Positions 5,424 to 11,568 of a stretch of DNA of 11,568 bases are shown piece by piece. Numbering within the stretch: the first letter of the stretch is position 1; every line of letters starts with the position of its first letter. The position numbers were made by a program, and so were the translations under genes. The DNA is taken from the NCBI GenBank assembly GCA_027459365.1, contig DAIDIM010000081.1, forward strand, positions 1 to 11,568, read 5' to 3'. A model generated the notes under the pieces. It saw only the letters and a list, made by a program, of their open reading frames with translations. It had not been told where the DNA came from and searched no databases. The DNA is from Chlamydiota bacterium (lineage in GTDB: Bacteria > Chlamydiota > Chlamydiia > Chlamydiales > SM23-39).

Positions 5424-7625
5424 ATGCTTTCTTCGCTTGGCTTTAAGGCTTATATCCACGCAAAACTCCTTGCCCCGCAAAAAGTTCTTCTATTCGACGA
5501 GAATAAAAATCATCATCTTCTAGAAGGAAAAATTTATGAATGTTTAATTCCTTATCTTTCTCAAGGCATTCATTCGCAAGATGAAATTGTGCACGCACTG
5601 GAAGAACAATTTGAAGCACATGATGTCTATTATGTTCTCCTTCGACTGAAGGAAAAAGGTTTGATTGAAGAAGTCTTTAGTGAAATGCATAAATCAATCA
5701 AGATACTTTGTAATCTTTTGAATATTCCGTATAAAAAGGCACTTGATCGAACTGAACAAACCTCTGTTTCTATTCATTCTTTCGACATCAATACAGATCA
5801 ATTAAGCAGCTCTTTAAACAGTTTATCAATAAAAATACAAAAAAATGGGCATCTTGCAATTATTGTTTCAGAGAATTATCTAGACCCAAGATTAAAAGAA
5901 TTTTGCAATCAAATCAACACACCTTATTTATTAATAAAGCCAACTTCTACAGAAATCTGGATAGGGCCTCTTTTTAATCCCGAAAAAACACCTTGTCTAG
6001 ATTGTCTAACAGACGCTTTATATAGGAACTGCGAACCTTGGATCGCAAAAGATAAACCACGAGAACCTCTGATCTATACGTCTATGAGCTCGATGGCTTA
6101 TCATTTGGCAGCGAATGAAATCTTCAAATGGATTGTGCTCGGAACAAACCAAGAATTAGAAACAAAAATATTATCTTATCATTTTCTTCATGCTCAAATA
6201 ACGACTCATCAAGTCCTTTCAAAAATCTCTTGCGCAAACTGTGATATTATCGATAAAGATCATCTTACACCTATAATACTGCAAAACCAAAAGAAATATT
6301 TTACAGACGATGGCGGTCACCGGATCCATTCCGCTGATGAAACATATGAAAAGTATAAACATTTAATCAGTCCTATCACGGGGATTATCGATTATTTAGT
6401 TCCTTTATCTCAGATTCAATCCCCGCACATGCATACGTATGAGGCCAGTCATTTAATTGAATCTGTTTCTCCCCCAATGATTTTTAAATTACCTAGAACT
6501 ACAAGTGGTGGAAAAGGGAAAACAGCAATCCAAGGGAAAACGAGTTGTCTTTGTGAAGCAGTGGAAAGATTCTCAGGCGTCTATCAGGGCAATGAATCCA
6601 TCATACAAAGTACATATCATCCCATTCAGGAAACTGCAATTCATCCTGAGTCTCTTTTGCAATTTAGCAAACATCAATATGAAATTAGATTTGAGTGGAA
6701 TGAGACGCATCATGCCCCTGTTCATCTTATTCCTGAGCCTTTCGATGAAAATGAAGAAATTCATTGGTCACCTGTCTGGTCATTAACTGAAAACAAATTT
6801 AAATGGATTCCAACAGCCATCTGTTATTTTTCATATCCATTCTCTATGGACAAAAAAAAATTTGCATATGCAAATTCGAATGGAAATGCTGCAGGAACTA
6901 CCAAAGAAGAGGCCATTCTACAAGGATTTTTTGAACTCATAGAAAGAGATGCTGTTGCCATTTGGTGGTATAATCGTCTTCAACACCCAGAGGTAGATTT
7001 AAATAGTTATACCGATCCTCATATCGCTAGGCTAAAAACGGCTTATCAATCACTGAACCGTAAATTTTACGTCATTGATATTACAATGGATATCAAGATT
7101 CCAACATTTGCAGCGATTTCATGTAATGAAAACGGAGGAGAAATCTGCATGGGATTTGGGAATCATTTCGATTCAAAAATTGCACTTTTACGCGCACTCA
7201 CTGAAATGAATCAGGCATTATTAATTTTAAAGCTTTATGATGCCTCAAAAAATAACAATCAAAAACAGATCGCTATCCGTAAATGGCTTCATCATGAAAT
7301 ATTAGAAAATCATCCCCATTTAAAGCCTCTTCAGAATGCTCCTAAAAAACAAGCGTCTGATTACACTTATCATGATACTGGTGATCTGAAGGATGATATC
7401 ATCGCCTGTCAAAAAGCGGTTGCTGCAAAGGGACTAGAAATGCTTGTTCTCGATCAAACTCGTCCAAATATTGGTCTTTCTGTGGTAAAGGTATTCGTGC
7501 CAGGACTTAGACATTTTTGGAATCGATTTGCCCCAGGAAGACTTTATGATGTGCCAGTGGAAATGGGTCTTTTGCCGAGAAAACTCACGGAACAAGAGTT
7601 AAATCCGATTCCGTTTTTCTTCTAA
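5424..7625 (+). CDS. Fused leader-binding/E1-like and YcaO cyclodehydratase 1
   Basis: The product has 733 residues. Residues 1-85 form a winged-helix-like RiPP recognition segment ('YYVLLRLKEKGLIEE'). Residues about 110-290 are an E1/ThiF-like scaffold with two CxxC pairs (C191/C194 and C270/C273), the usual Zn tetracysteine site. From 'YFTDDGGHRIHSADETYEKY' (292-311) and 'SPITG' (316-320) the protein is a SagD-type YcaO domain. ATP/Mg-binding motifs are visible: SGGKGKT (361-367), SCLCEAVERFSG (374-385) and EEAILQGFFELIERDA (495-510). The C-terminus is LNPIPFFF, a Pro-rich tail related to the PxPxP end of azoline-forming YcaO enzymes. It should bind precursor leader and cyclise Cys/Ser/Thr of the core using ATP. 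The start ATG 5424 has GGAAAGGA upstream. The gene ends 11 bases from the convergent sagB stop. All expected motifs are intact. Confidence 0.88.
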   Translation: MLSSLGFKAYIHAKLLAPQKVLLFDENKNHHLLEGKIYECLIPYLSQGIHSQDEIVHALEEQFEAHDVYYVLLRLKEKGLIEEVFSEMHKSIKILCNLLNIPYKKALDRTEQTSVSIHSFDINTDQLSSSLNSLSIKIQKNGHLAIIVSENYLDPRLKEFCNQINTPYLLIKPTSTEIWIGPLFNPEKTPCLDCLTDALYRNCEPWIAKDKPREPLIYTSMSSMAYHLAANEIFKWIVLGTNQELETKILSYHFLHAQITTHQVLSKISCANCDIIDKDHLTPIILQNQKKYFTDDGGHRIHSADETYEKYKHLISPITGIIDYLVPLSQIQSPHMHTYEASHLIESVSPPMIFKLPRTTSGGKGKTAIQGKTSCLCEAVERFSGVYQGNESIIQSTYHPIQETAIHPESLLQFSKHQYEIRFEWNETHHAPVHLIPEPFDENEEIHWSPVWSLTENKFKWIPTAICYFSYPFSMDKKKFAYANSNGNAAGTTKEEAILQGFFELIERDAVAIWWYNRLQHPEVDLNSYTDPHIARLKTAYQSLNRKFYVIDITMDIKIPTFAAISCNENGGEICMGFGNHFDSKIALLRALTEMNQALLILKLYDASKNNNQKQIAIRKWLHHEILENHPHLKPLQNAPKKQASDYTYHDTGDLKDDIIACQKAVAAKGLEMLVLDQTRPNIGLSVVKVFVPGLRHFWNRFAPGRLYDVPVEMGLLPRKLTEQELNPIPFFF

Positions 7626-7636
7626 TTATAAATGAC

Positions 7637-8956
7637 TTACGAAATACTTCCCAACATGAACTCCCCGACGGTGGTCTCTTCATAATAATTGGTCTTCGCA
7701 ATTTCAGCGAAATGGTCGGAATTCCCAGCTCCGATTGCGCAAGGGGCTAATTTCATGGCAGTTGCGGTCAAATACATCGTCTGAATGAGAACTCCAACAT
7801 TTTTTAATATAAGAGAATAAGCGATCGTTTCATATTTCCAAAAAACCCGTCCAAACCTTGCAGCAATCAAAATGAGTATTTGTGGAGACTCATCTTTTTT
7901 TCCTGTTGCATTTTTAGCCGCAGTGAGAAATTTTTCTATCTCATCATGTGTAATTGGGCATGGAGACAATGCATGGATGTCTCCATGGTAGCGATATAAG
8001 CCAGGTTCTATTCCAGCACATCGATGGATAAGCGGATAAAGTTCTAATTCATAACAGGCTCCCCCGCCAGGATACGGACGTTTTGTCACGTCATAATGTT
8101 CTGTTTTTAACGTCTCTTTCACACGTGCAACGCGGTAGAAGAATTCACCTAATTGTTCTTTGGTAATGGGATTTTCCCCTTGTTCGCGAATAGATTTTCT
8201 TGTTTCCATAACTTCGATAAAAGGGGGATCCGACTTCATTAAAACATCAAGATCGGGTCTAAAGAGGGGAATTGTATGAGAGGGAATCTCCCTTAATGGT
8301 GGGAGAGGAGGTAGATGTTTTAAGAACCGAAATGTTCCGCCACATGGTTGATCTGTTCTTTGTCGACTGTGTGTGTGGAAAAGAAGGTCGTGAAATTCCC
8401 AAAAGGTTAATGATGAGTTTTGGTCAGCATTACTTAAAAGATGTGATTGGTAGAGCAAGGAAAAAAAATCATGAACTGCATCTTTTGAAATTTCAGGGAA
8501 TGCTTGGATTAGCTGTTCTATATTTTTTGGTGAGACAAGTGCCTGAAATAATAAAAGGCATTTGGGATGTTTGAAAATGATTTCCCCAGAAAGTAATGGT
8601 GACTTGAGGATCAATCTATCTTTTTCAATTTTTAGATATGCAAAACGAGAAATTTGTAGAGAAATGTTTGGGTCAATTTCCTTATGTTTATCGATATCTA
8701 AATGGGTATTGTAGTTGGGAATGAGGGTAAGCAGTAATTCCTCATGAGAAAAAAGTGAATAGGCAACTGCCGATGCTCTTTTAAGAATTTCTAAAAGATA
8801 AAAAAACTCGGGAGAGCTAGATTCATCAACCTCTTTTTTTTGAAAATTTTGTAAGGGAAAATTCCTCAGACTGATTTTTTTATGGGGAAAATGAAGTACA
8901 GCTTCCTGATTGTTTAATTCTTCGATATTGATTTCTGGTTTTAAATGAATGTGCAT
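7637..8956 (-). CDS. SagB-type FMN azoline dehydrogenase
   Basis: The product has 439 residues. The N-terminal half (1-220) contains a winged-helix-like stretch (about 131-175, 'LLLFQAL...IEQLIQAFPEI...FFSLLYQSHLLS') that may contact leader peptide. Residues 246-439 are the nitroreductase-fold domain of SagB-type enzymes: ETRKSIRE (251-258, FMN phosphate contact), YPGGGACYELELYPLIHRCA (295-314), LYRYHGDIHAL (320-330), KNVGVLIQTMYLTATAMKLA (385-404) and VGEFMLGS (430-437). Lys374-Tyr375 sits where azoline dehydrogenases carry a conserved Lys-Tyr pair. The enzyme should oxidise azolines to azoles with FMN. ATG 8956 is 11 bases beyond the YcaO2 stop, and its Shine-Dalgarno (AAAGGAA) overlaps that stop, so translation is coupled. 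It is the only dehydrogenase for two cyclodehydratases here. Confidence 0.85.
   Translation of the reverse strand: MHIHLKPEINIEELNNQEAVLHFPHKKISLRNFPLQNFQKKEVDESSSPEFFYLLEILKRASAVAYSLFSHEELLLTLIPNYNTHLDIDKHKEIDPNISLQISRFAYLKIEKDRLILKSPLLSGEIIFKHPKCLLLFQALVSPKNIEQLIQAFPEISKDAVHDFFSLLYQSHLLSNADQNSSLTFWEFHDLLFHTHSRQRTDQPCGGTFRFLKHLPPLPPLREIPSHTIPLFRPDLDVLMKSDPPFIEVMETRKSIREQGENPITKEQLGEFFYRVARVKETLKTEHYDVTKRPYPGGGACYELELYPLIHRCAGIEPGLYRYHGDIHALSPCPITHDEIEKFLTAAKNATGKKDESPQILILIAARFGRVFWKYETIAYSLILKNVGVLIQTMYLTATAMKLAPCAIGAGNSDHFAEIAKTNYYEETTVGEFMLGSIS
7662..7690. repeat. Direct repeat copy 2, within sagB 3' end
   Basis: This is the partner of the repeat at 4864-4892, 27 of 29 bases matching with a 21-base identical core at 7665-7685. 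It lies inside the intact sagB gene and encodes part of 'NYYEETTVGE'. The two copies lie about 2.8 kb apart in the same orientation, and the segment between them contains exactly precursor 1 and YcaO1. Confidence 0.9.
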
Positions 8957-8967
8957 GAGGAATTCCT

Positions 8968-11190
8968 TTAAAAAAAGAAGGGAATTGGATTTAGTTCTTC
9001 TTCTTGGAGTGGTTTTTGTAAAAAGCCAAGCTTTGCAGGGACATCATATAATCGGCCTTTCGCATATCGATTCCAAAAATGACGAAGTCCCGGCACAAAC
9101 ACTTTCACAACTGGTAATTTGATATCCGGTCGCGTTTGATCTAAAATCAGCATTTCCATCCCCTTTTTTTCTACCATATTTTGACAGATGAGGATGTCTT
9201 CTTTCAGATCGTCAGTATCGAAACGGAGATAATCTTTATATTTTTTTTCTTGCCCATTTGGAAGGAAGTAAGGATGTGAATCGATGTGCTCATTGATCAG
9301 CCATTTTTGCATTGTGTTGAATATCTCTTGCTTTTCGTTTTCTGGACTTTTATCAAGATGTTTTAAAAATGGCAAACATTGATTCATTTCTGAAAGGGCG
9401 CGATGAAGGGCAATTTTTGGATCAAAATGGCAACCTAGGCCAAAGAGAATTTTCCCTCGACTTTGCGAGTCGATAGAAACAGCAATGAAAGTTGGAATAT
9501 CAAAATCCATTCTAATATCAAGAACCCAAAGAGAGCGACCCATCGCCGAATAGCTGTCGATTAATTGACCAATATAGGCATCTCCAAAGCTTTTTAAATC
9601 CACTTTTGGACATTTGAACCGAGAATACCACCATATTGCGCAGCTGTCACGTTCGATCAGCTCAAAAAAACCTTGTAAAATTGCCTCTTCCTTTGTATTC
9701 CCGGCTGCGCATCCATTCGAGTCTCCTGAGAAAAAATGTTCTGTCGTCGGATACGAGTAGTAACACATCCCGGTTGGAATGTATTTGAACCGCTTTTCGG
9801 TCATTGAGTAGACGGGAGACCAATCAACGATTTTCGTTGGATCAAAAGGATCAGGAATCTTATGATGAGCAATACATGTTTTATTCCACTCCTCTTTTAT
9901 TTGATATTGGTGGTCACTAAATAATAAAATAGAGTTCGGATGAATCGCATTATTTTTTATTTCATTATAACTATGTTTCTCCCTTCTTTCGTTACCTTGA
10001 AAAATCCCGGAATATCTTTCGATCGCTTCGCAAAGACAGCTTGTTTTTGATTGAGCTTGCGTTTTCCCTTTTCCTGCGCTACCACTTCTCGATCCATTCA
10101 AAGAACGGGAGCTTTGAAAATGGGGTCCTTGTTGTGTGTGTTCCGCAGCATATACATGTATGAGACCCGTAGGATCTTCAAAATTTGGTTTTAAAAATTC
10201 AATGATTCCTGAAATTGGACTGATCAGATGTTCGTATGCTTTATAGGTTTCCTCGGGAGTTCGAATCCGATGCCCACCATCTTCAGTAAAATATTTTTTC
10301 TGATTTGTCAGGAGAATGGGTTCTGGCTGATCTTTATCCGCATTGCTTGCACAGGTCGGGCAATCCATTGTTTTAATGACATGATGAGAAGCAATGGCCA
10401 GTAGCGGAAAGTGATAAGTCACTATTTTAGATTCTATATTTGAGTTTGAAGTTTGTACGATCCATTTAAAAATTTCATGTGCTGCGAGGTTGTAGGCGAT
10501 TGCACTTGTGGTTGAGTTTGTCGCTTTTTGAATCGTGATGGGACTTTTTATTCCTCTTTCTCTTTCGATAATGAGTTCCTCTTTTGCATTTCTCTTAAGC
10601 GCACTCAAAAGGCAATCAAAACAAGCAGTTTCCCCGGAAATGATCAGAGGACCAATCCAGATTTCAGACGATGTAGGTTTTATCAGGAAAAAGGGGGTTT
10701 TGGACTTGAGATATTTTTCTCTAATTTCCGGATGCCGATAGTTATCGGTTATCACAACTTGCAGATTTCCTTCATCGCCCACTTTTAACGAAAGGCTTTT
10801 AAGTGCCGCGATGAAAGGCTTAGCAGACACTTTCCCAAATGTCTGTATGCAAATAGTGGTATTGCGGATCCGACTTTCAGCCTCCACGACTGGAACATTG
10901 AGAAGATCGCAAAGAGCATACACTTGCTTTGGCAAAATCGAGCAATGCTCATCTAAAAACCCTTTCTGCTGTAAGCGAAAAAGGGCGTAATAAATTTCAG
11001 TTGCTGATAGCTTTTTTTCTAAACGTTGAATGATCTGATCGATCGAATATTTTTTCTTAAGATAGGGACATAAGAGTACATAATCTCTCCCTTTCAAAAG
11101 ACAGCGAGATTTATTTTCTCCAAGTAGAACGACACTTGTTGGCGAAAGGATTTCCGCCTGAATGCTTGCTTTAAAAGTTAGATATTCCAA
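8968..11190 (-). CDS. Fused leader-binding/E1-like and YcaO cyclodehydratase 2
   Basis: The product has 740 residues and is a full-length paralogue of the 5424-7625 protein with the same domain order: leader-binding winged helix (1-85), E1-like scaffold with CxxC pairs C190/C193 and C277/C280, then YcaO from 'YFTEDGGHRIRTPEETY' (300-316). ATP-site motifs are SAGKGKT (371-377), SCLCEAIERYSG (384-395) and EEAILQGFFELIERDS (501-516). The last 58 residues match YcaO1 at 44 positions by hand count, and both end ELNPIPFFF. Its likely job is cyclodehydration of precursor 2, which it follows by 47 bases. The start is TTG at 11190: no ATG fits, the N-terminus then aligns with YcaO1 ('LTFKA' with 'LGFKA'), and AGAGGAG/AGAGG lies upstream. 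The unusual start codon may keep enzyme output low relative to precursor. sagB follows 11 bases after the stop. Confidence 0.87.
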   Translation of the reverse strand: MEYLTFKASIQAEILSPTSVVLLGENKSRCLLKGRDYVLLCPYLKKKYSIDQIIQRLEKKLSATEIYYALFRLQQKGFLDEHCSILPKQVYALCDLLNVPVVEAESRIRNTTICIQTFGKVSAKPFIAALKSLSLKVGDEGNLQVVITDNYRHPEIREKYLKSKTPFFLIKPTSSEIWIGPLIISGETACFDCLLSALKRNAKEELIIERERGIKSPITIQKATNSTTSAIAYNLAAHEIFKWIVQTSNSNIESKIVTYHFPLLAIASHHVIKTMDCPTCASNADKDQPEPILLTNQKKYFTEDGGHRIRTPEETYKAYEHLISPISGIIEFLKPNFEDPTGLIHVYAAEHTQQGPHFQSSRSLNGSRSGSAGKGKTQAQSKTSCLCEAIERYSGIFQGNERREKHSYNEIKNNAIHPNSILLFSDHQYQIKEEWNKTCIAHHKIPDPFDPTKIVDWSPVYSMTEKRFKYIPTGMCYYSYPTTEHFFSGDSNGCAAGNTKEEAILQGFFELIERDSCAIWWYSRFKCPKVDLKSFGDAYIGQLIDSYSAMGRSLWVLDIRMDFDIPTFIAVSIDSQSRGKILFGLGCHFDPKIALHRALSEMNQCLPFLKHLDKSPENEKQEIFNTMQKWLINEHIDSHPYFLPNGQEKKYKDYLRFDTDDLKEDILICQNMVEKKGMEMLILDQTRPDIKLPVVKVFVPGLRHFWNRYAKGRLYDVPAKLGFLQKPLQEEELNPIPFFF

Positions 11191-11225
11191 AGTCCTCTTG
11201 CTCCTCTTTGAACTGTTTGCTCACG

Positions 11226-11250
11226 TAATTGCGTTCGTTAAGAGCAATTA
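11226..11250 (-). promoter_or_regulatory. Hairpin at the end of precursor 2
   Basis: TAATTGC (11226-11232) and GCAATTA (11244-11250) are perfect 7-base arms around an 11-base loop that contains the precursor stop codon (11238-11240). No T tract follows on the minus strand, so it is not a classical terminator. Its place, between precursor and cyclodehydratase, is equivalent to the hairpin after precursor 1, although the sequences differ. It may tune precursor-to-enzyme ratio. Confidence 0.4.
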
Positions 11251-11519
11251 CCCCCACATAGTGGATTACAGATAACACTCCCAGCTGCTGCAACGTTTTT
11301 TAACTCAGTTTCTGACAAATTGCCTTCCGGTTTTGCGGGTATTACAAAATAGAATTCATTTTTTTGAGCCTCAACAACTTTACATTTCATACCCTTGCTA
11401 TCTATTCCATTTTCTTTGAGGGTCGCTTCAGGACTTGCGATGAGTTTCGATTTGAATTTTGGATCGATCCATGCTTTAGCACCGATTTGTGCGTATTTTT
11501 GTTGATCTTGTTTTTTCAT
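11238..11519 (-). CDS. TOMM RiPP precursor peptide 2 (NHLP leader)
   Basis: The product has 93 residues. I place the start at ATG 11519, since GGAG (11530-11527) is 7 bases upstream; an adjacent TTG at 11522 is in frame but less likely. The leader has the NHLP pattern seen in precursor 1: 'AKAWIDPKFKSKLIASPE', 'LKENGI', 'EFYFVIPAKPEG' and 'SETELKNVAAAG'. The predicted core after Ala-Ala-Ala-Gly is SVICNPLCGGNCS (bases 11241-11279), with three Cys and two Ser as heterocyclisation candidates. Core and leader evolve differently: 39 of 67 leader positions match precursor 1, while the core shares only a (S/C)(D/N)PxC pattern. It heads the minus-strand operon precursor-YcaO-SagB. Its promoter lies within or beyond the last 49 bases of the window and cannot be judged. 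Confidence 0.85.
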   Translation of the reverse strand: MKKQDQQKYAQIGAKAWIDPKFKSKLIASPEATLKENGIDSKGMKCKVVEAQKNEFYFVIPAKPEGNLSETELKNVAAAGSVICNPLCGGNCS

Positions 11520-11568
11520 CAATTTTCTCCTCTGTATATTCCTTCGTCATAAACATTATTATCGGACC

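Noticed and set aside
7626..7636. Bidirectional terminator between convergent YcaO1 and sagB
   Set aside because: Only 11 bases separate the stops and no inverted repeat with T tracts is visible in or around the gap.
8272..8574. Plus-strand 100-residue open frame inside sagB
   Set aside because: It overlaps conserved nitroreductase and linker sequence on the opposite strand and shows no domain or start signal of its own.
10528..10788. Plus-strand open frames inside YcaO2 (10528-10788 and 10535-10741)
   Set aside because: Both lie antisense to the E1-like domain with its CxxC motif; they are shadows of that gene.

Overview
The window most likely comes from a member of the Chlamydiota outside the animal Chlamydiaceae (a Parachlamydia/Waddlia/Simkania-like amoeba or protist symbiont). 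The main evidence is a pair of secreted beta-barrel proteins, one with the Cys-Cys-Pro-Pro N-terminus and 'FIYW' first-strand motif of the Lpg1974/MOMP-like porins that are expanded in these bacteria. The DNA is A+T-rich, start sites carry Shine-Dalgarno motifs, and decayed transposases are present. The assignment is an inference. Legionella, which has the same porin family, is the main alternative.

Layout. Positions 1-56 are the tail of a truncated outer-membrane protein paralogue ending in a terminator-like hairpin. 117-2174 (minus) encodes a secreted protein with a proline-rich linker and a GH64 beta-1,3-glucanase/thaumatin-like domain. Divergent from it, 2251-3120 and 3130-4185 (plus) form a two-gene operon of outer-membrane beta-barrels. 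4186-5034 has no intact gene. It holds two transposase remnants and a short copy of the end of sagB.

5035-11519 is a ribosomally synthesised, post-translationally modified peptide (RiPP) locus of the thiazole/oxazole (TOMM) class. Two convergent half-operons each start with a short precursor peptide with a nitrile-hydratase-like (NHLP) leader and a small Cys/Ser/Thr-rich core. Each precursor is followed by a fused leader-binding/E1-like plus YcaO cyclodehydratase. A single SagB-type FMN dehydrogenase sits at the centre, in the right-hand operon. The order is P1 > YcaO1 > < SagB < YcaO2 < P2.

Expected chemistry, from family knowledge: the fused YcaO protein binds the leader and uses ATP to cyclise Cys/Ser/Thr to azolines. 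SagB oxidises these to azoles, and a protease removes the leader after Ala-Ala-Ala-Gly. No protease, transporter, methyltransferase or immunity gene is visible, so those functions lie beyond 11568 or elsewhere in the genome. The target and role of the products cannot be read from the sequence.
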